Below are positions 52,254-60,441 of a DNA stretch of 64,000 bases, piece after piece; the stretch's first letter is position 1, and each line of letters starts with the position of its first letter. Below the pieces are notes generated by a model. The model was not told where the DNA came from. It ran no database searches and worked only from the letters and a program-made list of their open reading frames with translations. The position numbers and the translations under genes were made by a program. The stretch is from JAKAXG01 sp035702985 (GTDB lineage: Bacteria; Actinomycetota; Acidimicrobiia; Acidimicrobiales; Palsa-688). The DNA is taken from NCBI GenBank assembly GCA_035702985.1, contig DASSZD010000070.1:1-64000 (forward strand). Direction: 5' to 3'.

Positions 52254-55200
52254 CGGTCCACCAGGGACTCGTGGTCGAGCAGGGGATCCCACAGCCGGCG
52301 GGCCAGAACGGCGAACCGGCTGCGCTCGCCGGCGGCCCAGCCCGGGCCCCTCTCGTCCGGGGAGGGATGAGAGCCCAGCAGCACCGAGGCCGGGGCGTGG
52401 GCGCCCCACACCTCGACGTGCTCGGCGTCATCCTGCTCGCCGGGGAAACGGTCGCTGGACAGCCACTCGTAGCCGACCCGGGTCTGCAACTGATCGTCGC
52501 TCTCCCCCCGCCTCCGCCCCTGCACCCAGGCCGCCCCGCTGCGGCAGGCGAGCGGCAGCGGCGCCCGCATGCCCCGGTCCTGCAGATCGATCAGGACCTG
52601 CAGACGCTCGAGCGCCCACGCCCGCCGCCCGGCGGCGGGCATGTCGGGGGCCTGCAGGCGGGCCACGGCCACGCTGGAGCGCCGGGTGCCGCGGCCGACG
52701 GTCACGGCGGCGATACCGGCCTCGGGCCGGTCCGCGGTCAGCGCCAGGAACCGGACCCATGCAGCCAGCCGGTGCTTGGGCCCCAGCCGGGAGTAGTGGC
52801 ACAGGCAGATCGTCGAACCCCGTACCCCTGGGACCGTGCCCACCACGGCCCGCCCGTCGGGCGTCTCCACCCTCACCTCCAGCGACGCCGTGCCCGCCGG
52901 CGTCATGCCCAGGTCCAGGCAGGCCCGGTGGAGGTCCTCGACGTCGGAGCAGATGTCGGCCAGGACCGGAGCGGCGATCTCCCCGGGAGGCAGGAACCCC
53001 CGAAGACGCTCGGCGGCGACCGCCTGCTCCAGGTCGACGCCGGCCAGGACCGACTCGAGCAGGCGGTCGCCCACCGCCCAGCGCTGCAGGGGGTCGAGCT
53101 CCAGGGGCAGGGCGTCCTGGAGGTCCTCGTCGCGGTCGGAGAGGTACAGGTTGAGCCGGCGCCGCAGAAACGACCGCACCGGGTGCTGCACGAAGCCGAT
53201 CAGCTGGTCCAGCTGCACCACCGGCTCGTCCAGGGCCGGGAGAGGCTCCGGCAGCCACGGCGGGCCCGCCGCCTGGTCGGCCGCCGCCCTGGCCCCGGCC
53301 AGGGCCACCGGGTCGAAACTCCACGGCCCGTCCACCCCCAGGGCCCCGGGCCGGAAGTTGATCGGGTCGAACGCCTGCAGCGGGTGGGCCACCACGACCC
53401 GGTCACGGGCCCGGCCGCCGCCGGGACCATCGAAGGTGGCGTCGACCACGTCGAGCAGTTCCGATACCGGCGGGCACGGCGGCCGCGGTCGGTTGGTGCG
53501 CTCGTCCCGGCCGCTGTAGGTGATGATGAGGTGGTCCTCGGCGGCGAGGAGGGCATCGAGCAGCAGTTGGCGATCCTCCGAGCGCGGGTCGCGGTCGCCG
53601 ACCTGCGGCGACTCGATCAGGAGGTCGTCGCCGTCCAGCTCTGCGTGCCGGGGGAAGGAACCGTCGTCCAGCCCGAGGAGGGCCACCACCCGGTGCGGTA
53701 CCGAGCGCATGGGGACCAGGGTGCAGATGGTGAGGTCGCCGGTGCGGAAGTTGGCCCGGGTGGGCCGGCCCTGCAACCGGTCGGCCAGCAGCGACCGGAT
53801 CTCCTCCGGTGTCAGGTCCGGCCCGGGACCGCCGCCGGGATCGGCAGGCCGGGACCCGGCGGCCTCGGCCAGGATGCGCAGCAGCTGCTCGTGCTGCCAC
53901 TCGTCGCCGGGGGCGGCCCGGGCCAGGCTCTCGGTGGCCGCCGCCAGCTCCGAGATCCACGCCCCCAGCCCCTGGGACCGGCCGAGGCGGTCCACGGCCC
54001 GCCCCAGGCGGTCCACCATCTCGGCCACCCGGCCGGCCAGGTCCAACGCCGGGCTGGGCACGTCGTCGAAGGGCACCGTCCCGCCGAACATCCGGCAGCC
54101 GTCGTCGCTCATGGCCGCACCGAGCATGAGCCGGTCGATCCCGGCCGACCAGGTGTTCCCGGCCACCCGGTCGAGGGACCAGGGGCGCCGCCCGGCGGCG
54201 TCGATACCCCAACGGATCCCCGCTCCGGCGACCCACCGTTCGACGGTCGACAGCTCATCGGGATCGAAGCCGAACCGGCGGCTCACCGGGGGCCGGGAGA
54301 TGAGGTCCATCACCGCCGGGGCGCTCAGACGCGATCCGGCCAGGTCCATCAACTGGGCGGCCACGGCCAGCAGCGGGTTGGTCTGGCGGAGGGACCGGTC
54401 AGCCAGCCGGACCCGTACCTGGGGGCCGGCCTGGGCCCCTTCCCCGCCGGTGTCGATCGGCCGGCCCGGGTCGGGGCCCACCCCGAACGCGGCGTGGATG
54501 AGCGGGGCGAACGCCTCGATGTCGGGGCACATGATGATCACATCGCGCGGCTCGAGGGTCGGGTCGTCGCGCAGCAGGTGCAGCACGGCGTGGCGCACCA
54601 CCTCGACCTGCCGGGTCCGGCCGTGACAGGAGTGGACCTGCAGCGAGCGGTCCCCGGCGCCGATCGGCTGCCGCCCCGACCGGCCCGGAGCCCGGTCGGC
54701 CCGGATGTCGGCCTGGATGGCCTGCAGGACTCCCCCCGGGCGCCCGGCGCGAGGAGGGACCGGATGGTGCGGCCCTCCGGTCATCCGGTGGGCGGCCAGG
54801 ACCAGCTGCATCTCCCGGGCGTCGCGTGCCCAGGACCGCAGCAGCGGGTGGCTGGCCAGCCGGGCGGTCGGGTCCTGGGCCCGGGACGTCACCGTCGGCG
54901 GGAGCAGCCCGGACCCGATCCGGTCCCACAGAGCGGCGGACGGGTGCAGCAGGAACAGGTGCACGTCGCGGCCCTCCCCGAGGGCGGCCAGCACCTCCAG
55001 GTGGCTGACCGGGAGGCGGGTCAGCCCGAACACCGACAGCCGGGAGGGCAGGTCGACCACCCCCGGGTGGTCCCTGACGGTGTCCACCACCGACGCCAGC
55101 CGCTCGGCCGGGCTGGGGACGCCGATCCGCCCCCGCAGCAGACGCCACATGTGCGCCTGCCAGGACCCGGCCGCCCCTGCGGCGGGGGCCGGGCCGGCCA

Positions 55201-55693
55201 GCCAGGACCGGACCAGCTGGGGGCGGTGCACGGAGTAGCGGTCGTACAGGTCGGCGATGTGGCGGGCCATGGACAGCCGCCTCAGGGGGCCGGGACGGCC
55301 GGCGGCGTCCACCGGGGTGGCCGCCTCCAGGTGGTCCACGAGCGCGGCCAGGGCGGGATCGCCGCGGTGCTCGTCGATCAGCTCGATCAGGGGCCACACG
55401 CAGCGCTCCGGGCGCCACGGATCCTGCTCCGGATCGATGCCGGTGGCGGCGGCCACCACCTGGCCGAGCACCGTCGCCGGGAACGGGAAGGCCAGGTTGG
55501 CGCACACCCCGTCTCCGCCCGTCGCTCCCGCCCCCAGGGTGTGCGACAGCCGCTGGGTGAGCCAGCGCTCCACCCCCCGGGTGGGCACGGCCACCACCTC
55601 CGGGCGGATCGGGTCGTCCGGCGGTTGGCGCACGACCTCGCCCAGCGCGGCGACGAGCGAGTCCGCCCGCTCGGACCTGTGGACCACCAGCAC
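52250..55693 (-). CDS. recC: Exodeoxyribonuclease V subunit gamma
   Basis: The 1147-residue protein is the non-motor scaffold that recognises Chi in RecBCD. It has an inactivated helicase architecture: the N-terminal LHRSERAD/PTRGVERWLTQRLS region matches mycobacterial RecC, and the centre has VHSCHGRTRQVEVVRHAVLHLL and LLGLDDGSFPRHAELDGDDLL. GTG at 55693 was chosen because VLVVHRSERAD aligns with the mycobacterial start and a GGAGG site sits about 10 nt upstream; a TTG at 55702 is the alternative. TAACCT near 55723 could be a -10 box. The order recC-recB-recD with 4-bp overlaps fixes it as one operon. Confidence 0.94.
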   Translation of the reverse strand: MLVVHRSERADSLVAALGEVVRQPPDDPIRPEVVAVPTRGVERWLTQRLSHTLGAGATGGDGVCANLAFPFPATVLGQVVAAATGIDPEQDPWRPERCVWPLIELIDEHRGDPALAALVDHLEAATPVDAAGRPGPLRRLSMARHIADLYDRYSVHRPQLVRSWLAGPAPAAGAAGSWQAHMWRLLRGRIGVPSPAERLASVVDTVRDHPGVVDLPSRLSVFGLTRLPVSHLEVLAALGEGRDVHLFLLHPSAALWDRIGSGLLPPTVTSRAQDPTARLASHPLLRSWARDAREMQLVLAAHRMTGGPHHPVPPRAGRPGGVLQAIQADIRADRAPGRSGRQPIGAGDRSLQVHSCHGRTRQVEVVRHAVLHLLRDDPTLEPRDVIIMCPDIEAFAPLIHAAFGVGPDPGRPIDTGGEGAQAGPQVRVRLADRSLRQTNPLLAVAAQLMDLAGSRLSAPAVMDLISRPPVSRRFGFDPDELSTVERWVAGAGIRWGIDAAGRRPWSLDRVAGNTWSAGIDRLMLGAAMSDDGCRMFGGTVPFDDVPSPALDLAGRVAEMVDRLGRAVDRLGRSQGLGAWISELAAATESLARAAPGDEWQHEQLLRILAEAAGSRPADPGGGPGPDLTPEEIRSLLADRLQGRPTRANFRTGDLTICTLVPMRSVPHRVVALLGLDDGSFPRHAELDGDDLLIESPQVGDRDPRSEDRQLLLDALLAAEDHLIITYSGRDERTNRPRPPCPPVSELLDVVDATFDGPGGGRARDRVVVAHPLQAFDPINFRPGALGVDGPWSFDPVALAGARAAADQAAGPPWLPEPLPALDEPVVQLDQLIGFVQHPVRSFLRRRLNLYLSDRDEDLQDALPLELDPLQRWAVGDRLLESVLAGVDLEQAVAAERLRGFLPPGEIAAPVLADICSDVEDLHRACLDLGMTPAGTASLEVRVETPDGRAVVGTVPGVRGSTICLCHYSRLGPKHRLAAWVRFLALTADRPEAGIAAVTVGRGTRRSSVAVARLQAPDMPAAGRRAWALERLQVLIDLQDRGMRAPLPLACRSGAAWVQGRRRGESDDQLQTRVGYEWLSSDRFPGEQDDAEHVEVWGAHAPASVLLGSHPSPDERGPGWAAGERSRFAVLARRLWDPLLDHESLVDR

Positions 55694-55759
55694 CTGCCGC
55701 AAACCTCCTGGGGGAGGCAGGTTAGACGGGGGCTGGGACGGCCGGTGCCGGGGCGGCGG

Positions 55760-56866
55760 TCAGCCCGGCGGTCCGGGCCGGACGTGGTGGGTCAGGTCCT
55801 CGCGGCGTTCGGGATCGGGGGCCGCCCCGGACCCTCCGGCCGGCCCGTCGGGGAAGCCGCCACCGGGCTCCGGCTCCCGGTCCCGGCGGGGGAAGCGGAC
55901 CTCCACCTTCTGCCAGCCCTTGAACCGCTGGGCCCGGACGTAGCCGCTGTAGGCCTCCTCGTCGGCGGCCGTCAGCTCCACGTCGTCGGTGAACGGGGTC
56001 AGCAGGGAGCGGGGCCACAGCCGCCGCTGCAGCACCACGTTGATCTCGGCGGACAGCATGAGGAACAGGGCCTCGATGTACACGTAGGCCAGCGTGGCCA
56101 GCACCACTCCGAAGACCCCGTAGAGGGCCCCGCCGTGGTGCACCTCGTGGGCCACGTACTGCGAGCCGAAGGTCTGCAGCAGCTGCCACGCCGCCCCGGC
56201 GATCACGCCCCCGGTGAGCACGTCACGGACCCGCAGGTCCTTGGCCGTGAGCAGCTGGAAGGCCAGGGTGAACAGGCCCAAGTTGATGGCCAGGCTGACG
56301 ATGAAGCCTCCGACCCGCAACCCGGCGCCCAGCTGGGCCGACACGCTGTTGCCGGTGGAGACCAGGATGTTGATGCCGCTGGAGACGATGACGGCGGTGC
56401 CGAGCAGCAGCAGCAGGCCCAGGCTGCGGACCCGGGATCTGATGGGGTTCGGTTGCTCGTTGCGCGGGATCGAGTAGATCTGGTTGAAGGCGGCCTGGGC
56501 GGCCTGGGTGGCTCCCAGCGCCCCGTACAGGAGGCCGACCACCCCGACCACGATGGCGGCGCCGCTCCCCTTGAAACCGCCTATCTGCTTGCGCAGCTCG
56601 GAACCGATGCCGGGCAGGTTGCCGACCGCCGAGTTGACCACCTCCTGGCGGAGGTGCGGGTCGGTCTGCAGCACGAACCCGGCGACGCTGACGAACAGCA
56701 GGATCAGCGGGAACAGCGACACGAAGGAGTAGTAGGTGACCAGGGCGGCCAGGTACGGGGCCCGGTCGTCGAACGCCTTGTACACGACGGCCAGCGCGAA
56801 TCCCAGCCAGTTGTGCCGGCGCTGGTAGGCGTCGAAGCGCTCGACCCGGGTCACTGCTGTGGCCAT
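55760..56866 (-). CDS. YihY/BrkB-family inner-membrane protein
   Basis: The 368-residue protein has about six transmembrane helices (from AALVTYYSFVSLFPLILLFVSV to ALFLMLSAEINVVL) and a charged C-terminal tail of about 80 residues. LVTYYSFVSLFPLIL and YGALGATQAAQAAFNQIY are the family's conserved segments. The family, formerly mis-called ribonuclease BN, is of uncertain function and is related to lipid or polysaccharide export. The tail, which contains FKGWQKVEVRFPRRDREPEPGG, is disordered. The ATG has GAGGG upstream. The next gene on the same strand begins 21 bp away. Confidence 0.9.
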   Translation of the reverse strand: MATAVTRVERFDAYQRRHNWLGFALAVVYKAFDDRAPYLAALVTYYSFVSLFPLILLFVSVAGFVLQTDPHLRQEVVNSAVGNLPGIGSELRKQIGGFKGSGAAIVVGVVGLLYGALGATQAAQAAFNQIYSIPRNEQPNPIRSRVRSLGLLLLLGTAVIVSSGINILVSTGNSVSAQLGAGLRVGGFIVSLAINLGLFTLAFQLLTAKDLRVRDVLTGGVIAGAAWQLLQTFGSQYVAHEVHHGGALYGVFGVVLATLAYVYIEALFLMLSAEINVVLQRRLWPRSLLTPFTDDVELTAADEEAYSGYVRAQRFKGWQKVEVRFPRRDREPEPGGGFPDGPAGGSGAAPDPERREDLTHHVRPGPPG

Positions 56867-56887
56867 ACCCTCACGTGGGGATTCCCA

Positions 56888-57688
56888 TCATTGATCTTCC
56901 CGGTCCTGCACGACCCGCTTGCGGCTGCGCACCAGGCGCAGGATGGTGACCAACCCTATGCCCCCGATCATGTTCCAGAGCACGGCCCAGCCCAGCCAGC
57001 CCAGCCAGTCGAGATAGCCGAACGGGGTGTGGCCGGTGTGCAGGGCGGCGAATATCACCAGGGAGTCCAGGATCGAATGAAAAAGGGGGAACCCGGCCAG
57101 CACGAACGCGCACCCGACCGAGGCGGTGATGCGGGCCGGGTCCGATTCGGTGCCGTGCTGCATGCGGGTCATCAACGTGATCACCGCCCCGGCCAGCACC
57201 GCCAGGGCCAGTGAGCGGACGCCGATGCCGGCGTCGATGAACTCCGACGCCGATCTGACGGCGGTGTGCCTGATCTCGGGGAATCCCTCCACGGCGAACC
57301 ACGTGATGATCCAGCCACCCAACAGGTTGGTGACCAGCGTGGCGATCCAGAACCGGACCAGGTCCACCCAGCGGGCCCGGCGGGCGACGGTGGTTGTGAC
57401 AGGAATCAGGAAACCTTCGGTGAACAGTTCGCTGTGCCCGAGGAGCAGCGCCAGGAAGCCGATCGAGAAAGCCAGGCCCCCCAGCAGCTTGGACCCGGTG
57501 CGTTCCGTCACGATCAGCAGGGCCAGGATGCCGACGCCCACTTCGAGGCCGGCCACCAACCCGGTACTGAGCATCTCGGGCCAGTCCCGGGCCAGGCGCT
57601 GCTCCCCCTCCTCGACGATCCGTGAGAATGCGTCGTCGATCTTGGGCTCTATCGGCGGTTCGTCGTCCACGCCTTCTGCGCTGGTCAT
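56888..57688 (-). CDS. Formate/nitrite transporter-family protein (FocA/NirC-like)
   Basis: The 266-residue protein has six transmembrane helices of the FNT aquaporin-like fold. The family hallmarks are visible: FLALLLGHSELFTEGFLIPVT resembles the FNT selectivity region, and LVTNLLGGWIITWFAV the second repeat. FVLAGFPLFHSILDSLVIFAAL holds the membrane-half histidine. The first 35 residues are cytoplasmic and acidic. It is the YfdC-like branch, for which formate, nitrite or other small anions are candidate substrates. It lies 21 bp upstream of the YihY gene on the same strand, and divergent from the OpuC operon across a 216-bp spacer. Confidence 0.9.
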   Translation of the reverse strand: MTSAEGVDDEPPIEPKIDDAFSRIVEEGEQRLARDWPEMLSTGLVAGLEVGVGILALLIVTERTGSKLLGGLAFSIGFLALLLGHSELFTEGFLIPVTTTVARRARWVDLVRFWIATLVTNLLGGWIITWFAVEGFPEIRHTAVRSASEFIDAGIGVRSLALAVLAGAVITLMTRMQHGTESDPARITASVGCAFVLAGFPLFHSILDSLVIFAALHTGHTPFGYLDWLGWLGWAVLWNMIGGIGLVTILRLVRSRKRVVQDREDQ

Positions 57689-57904
57689 CGTCTCTTCGTC
57701 TGCCCCTTCTTCAGTGGAATCGTCAGCGGTGCCGTCGAGGCATCTTCCTGCACAGCATCCGTACCCAAAAGCCGCTGTTCAGGAATTTCTGCCGCGATTC
57801 GGCGTCCCGACCGGTTAAATTTCTCCGATGGCCCTGCCGCCGGCGGAACGTCCCGCCGTCCTGCTCGGCGTGACGCTGGGTGCCCCCGCTCGGACCGCGC
57901 ACCG
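57689..57904. promoter_or_regulatory. Divergent regulatory region between the FNT and OpuC genes
   Basis: The 216-bp spacer is less GC-rich than its surroundings, most clearly at 57770-57827. On the plus side it contains a TAAATT box and a 26-codon mini-ORF that reaches the ATPase start. On the minus side only GAAGAG before the FNT ATG is noted. No clear operator palindrome is seen by eye. Confidence 0.5.
57816..57821 (+). promoter_or_regulatory. TANNNT -10 box (TAAATT) before a mini-ORF
   Basis: TAAATT ends 6 nt before the ATG of the 26-codon ORF at 57828. It is the most AT-rich hexamer of the region. Confidence 0.55.
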
Positions 57905-57908
57905 GTGA
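57828..57908 (+). CDS. Candidate leaderless uORF (26 codons) coupled to the OpuC ATPase gene
   Basis: ATG at 57828 opens a 26-residue frame starting MALPPAERPAVLLGVTLG. Its TGA at 57906-57908 overlaps the GTG of the ATPase gene at 57905 (GTGA). Third codon positions are about 85% G or C, as in the window's real genes. A TANNNT box lies 6 nt upstream, and neither the mini-ORF nor the ATPase has a Shine-Dalgarno site. Translation of the mini-ORF would deliver ribosomes to the ATPase. The peptide itself matches nothing I know; it may be only a translational gate or an osmo-responsive leader. Confidence 0.5.
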   Translation: MALPPAERPAVLLGVTLGAPARTAHR

Positions 57909-59023
57909 TCGTCTTCGACCACGTGTCCAAGCGCTACACCGACGGCACCCTGGCGGTGGGCGACCTCAGCCTGGAGTGCCCCACCGGTCAGATCACCGTC
58001 CTGGTCGGCACCTCCGGGTGCGGCAAGACCACGTCGCTGCGCATGATCAACCGCCTGGAGGAGCCCACCTCGGGGACCATCCGGGTGGACGATTCCGACG
58101 TGCGCCAGTCGGATCCGGCCCAGCTGCGCCGGTCCATGGGCTACGTGATCCAGAACGGCGGACTGTTCCCCCACCGCACCATCGTGGACAACATCGCCAC
58201 CGTTCCCAGGCTGCTCGGCGCGCCCCGCAGCGCGGCCAGGAAGCGGGCCCGGGAGCTGATGGCCATGGTGGGGCTGCCCGAATCCACGGCCCGCCGCTAC
58301 CCGAGCCAGCTGTCCGGAGGCCAGCAGCAGCGGGTCGGGGTGGCCCGGGCGCTGGCCGCCGATCCGCCCATCCTGCTGATGGACGAGCCGTTCAGCGCCG
58401 TGGACCCGGTGGTCCGTGCGGAGTTGCAGCAGGAGCTGCTCCGCCTGCAGGACCAGCTGCACAAGACCATCGTGTTCGTCACCCACGACATCGACGAAGC
58501 GGTCAAGCTGGGCGACCGGATAGCCGTGATGCGGACCGGCGGCGAGCTGGTGCAGTTCGACACGCCGGATCGGATCCTCGCCGCGCCGGCCGACCCGTTC
58601 GTAGAGAGCTTCCTGGGGGTGGACCGGGGCATCCGGCGCCTGTCGTTCTTCCCGGCGACCCACCTCGCGCTCCGCCCTGCTGTCACTGCCGCTGCCACCG
58701 CTACCCCGGCCGAGGTGAAATCGGCGGCAGCATCGGCGGATTCGCAGTGGGTGCTGGTGGTGGACGGCGACGACCGCCCTCTGGGCTGGCTGGACCTCGG
58801 CACCGCTTCGACCGGGGACTCCGACCGGGTGGACCTGGCATCCATGCGGTCCATAGGTCACACTTTCAAGCCGGCCACCGACTCGCTGCGGGCCGCTCTC
58901 GACGCCCTGGTCCTGTCACCGGCCTCGTTGGCGGTGGCCGTCGACGAGCGCGGGGCGGTCGTGGGTGTGGCCGGCCACGACGACGTCGAGCGGGCCCTGG
59001 CCGAGCAGGGGGGCACCCCATGA
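57905..59023 (+). CDS. opuCA: Compatible-solute ABC transporter ATP-binding protein (OpuCA-type)
   Basis: The 372-residue protein powers uptake of glycine betaine, choline or related quaternary amines. Walker A GTSGCGKTT lies at 35-43, signature LSGGQ at 136-140, and Walker B D160-E161 in LLMDEPFSAVDP. The start VIVFDHVSKRYTDGTLAV aligns exactly with OpuCA proteins, fixing GTG at 57905. The C-terminal half has a single CBS-like module (SLAVAVDERGAVVGVAGHDD) that is degenerate compared with the two CBS domains of OpuA/OpuCA, so ionic-strength gating may be altered. Its stop overlaps the ATG of the first permease gene. Confidence 0.93.
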   Translation: MIVFDHVSKRYTDGTLAVGDLSLECPTGQITVLVGTSGCGKTTSLRMINRLEEPTSGTIRVDDSDVRQSDPAQLRRSMGYVIQNGGLFPHRTIVDNIATVPRLLGAPRSAARKRARELMAMVGLPESTARRYPSQLSGGQQQRVGVARALAADPPILLMDEPFSAVDPVVRAELQQELLRLQDQLHKTIVFVTHDIDEAVKLGDRIAVMRTGGELVQFDTPDRILAAPADPFVESFLGVDRGIRRLSFFPATHLALRPAVTAAATATPAEVKSAAASADSQWVLVVDGDDRPLGWLDLGTASTGDSDRVDLASMRSIGHTFKPATDSLRAALDALVLSPASLAVAVDERGAVVGVAGHDDVERALAEQGGTP

Positions 59024-59697
59024 TGCGGCCGCCGGCATACAACTTCACGTTCCACCACATCAGCAACTGGCAGTGGGTGCAGAACCATCTGGGCTACTTC
59101 TGGTCCCTGTCCCGCACCCATCTGTACATGGCCCTGGCCTCGGTGGTGCTGGGCCTGGTGGTGGCCCTGCCCATGGGGGTGCTGGCCGCCCGGGTGCCCC
59201 GCTCCTACCCCCCGATCCTGGCCGTCACCACCGTCCTGTACGCGCTGCCGTCGCTGGCGGTGCTCGCCTTCCTGGTCGGCATCACCGGCCTCACCGACAA
59301 CACGGTGATCCTGCCTCTGGCGGCGTACGCCCTGGCCATCCTGGTGAGGAGCATCGCCGACGGCCTGAAGAACGTCCCCGACGAGGTCCGCACCGCGGCC
59401 ACGGCCATGGGGTACAGGCCGGTGCGGCGGCTGGTGGCCGTCGAGCTGCCAGCGGCCGTGCCGGTGATCATCGCCGGGCTGAGAGTCGCCACCGTGTCCA
59501 GCATCAGCCTGGTGACGGTCGGTTCGCTGATCGGCATCGGCGGACTGGGCCAGCTGTTCATTGCCGGTGAGAACGCCGACTTCCTCACCGAGATCCTGGC
59601 CGGGGTGGTCATCGTGGCGCTGTGGGCGCTCCTGTTCGATGCCCTCCTGCTGCTCGCCGGGCGGCTTCTGGCCCCCTGGGCCCGGAGGACGGCGTGA
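59020..59697 (+). CDS. opuCB: Compatible-solute ABC transporter permease, first
   Basis: The 225-residue inner-membrane subunit has about five to six helices. The EAA-loop is in ADGLKNVPDEVRTAATAMGY with a conserved glycine, followed by LVTVGSLIGIGGLGQLF, a strong OpuCB/CD signature. The ATG lies inside the stop of the ATPase gene (ATGA), and a second ATG follows directly. The product ends in a GTGA overlap with the second permease. It resembles the permease domain that is fused to the binding protein in some Firmicutes, but here is separate. Confidence 0.9.
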   Translation: MMRPPAYNFTFHHISNWQWVQNHLGYFWSLSRTHLYMALASVVLGLVVALPMGVLAARVPRSYPPILAVTTVLYALPSLAVLAFLVGITGLTDNTVILPLAAYALAILVRSIADGLKNVPDEVRTAATAMGYRPVRRLVAVELPAAVPVIIAGLRVATVSSISLVTVGSLIGIGGLGQLFIAGENADFLTEILAGVVIVALWALLFDALLLLAGRLLAPWARRTA

Positions 59698-60386
59698 TCA
59701 TGGCGACCGGCACCTCGCTTGGCAATCTGTTCTCGTACCTGACCACGGCGGCGAACTGGCAGGGAACGGGCGGCCTGCCGCACCGGTTGCTGCAGCACTC
59801 CGGCTACTCGCTCGAGACCCTGCTGGTCTCGGTGGCCGTGGCGCTGCCGCTCGGGTTGGTGACCGGCCACACCGGCCGGGGCGGGAACGTGGTGTCGTTG
59901 CTCAGCAACGCCAGCCGGGCCCTGCCGACCCTCGGGCTGCTCGTCATGTTCGCCATCCTGGTGGGAGTCGGGATCGACGCCGCCATCATCCCACTGGTGC
60001 TCCTCGCCATCCCGTCCGTCCTGGTCAACACCCACGTCGGGATCCGGGGCGTGGACCCCACCCTCGTCGACGCCGCCCGCGGCATGGGCCTCACCGGATG
60101 GCAGGTGCTGTGGCGGGTCGAGTTCCCGGTGGCGCTGCCGCTCATCGTGCTCGGACTGCGCACCGCCGCGCTGCAGGTCGTGTCGACGGCCACCATCGCC
60201 GCCTACGTCGGGTTGGGCGGCCTGGGCCGCTACATCATCGACGGGCAGGCCACCCACAACTTCGCCGAACTGGGCGCCGGCGCCGTCGTGGTGGCGCTGT
60301 TCGCCATCCTCACGGAGCTGCTGTTCCTGCTGGCCCAGCGGCTCGTCGTGTCGCCCGGGCTGCGCCGGGAGAGCCGACCCGCATGA
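59694..60386 (+). CDS. opuCD: Compatible-solute ABC transporter permease, second
   Basis: The 230-residue subunit is the partner of the preceding one. GVDPTLVDAARGMGLTGWQ is its EAA-loop, and ATIAAYVGLGGLGRYIIDG matches the OpuC permease signature. The GTG at 59694 overlaps the upstream stop codon and has GGAGGACGG upstream; ATG at 59700 is the alternative. Membrane segments begin at about residue 40, so the first forty residues are cytoplasmic or amphipathic. Together the two permeases form the heterodimeric channel. Confidence 0.88.
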   Translation: MIMATGTSLGNLFSYLTTAANWQGTGGLPHRLLQHSGYSLETLLVSVAVALPLGLVTGHTGRGGNVVSLLSNASRALPTLGLLVMFAILVGVGIDAAIIPLVLLAIPSVLVNTHVGIRGVDPTLVDAARGMGLTGWQVLWRVEFPVALPLIVLGLRTAALQVVSTATIAAYVGLGGLGRYIIDGQATHNFAELGAGAVVVALFAILTELLFLLAQRLVVSPGLRRESRPA

Positions 60387-60441
60387 CCACCCCCCACCCC
60401 CGCATCAGGGGCGGATCCCGCCCCCCGACCAAAGGAGCTCA

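Noticed and set aside
52271..57214. A 1647-codon plus-strand open frame across recC and the YihY gene
   Set aside because: It is antisense to well-recognised genes and its composition is that of reverse-frame GC-rich codons.
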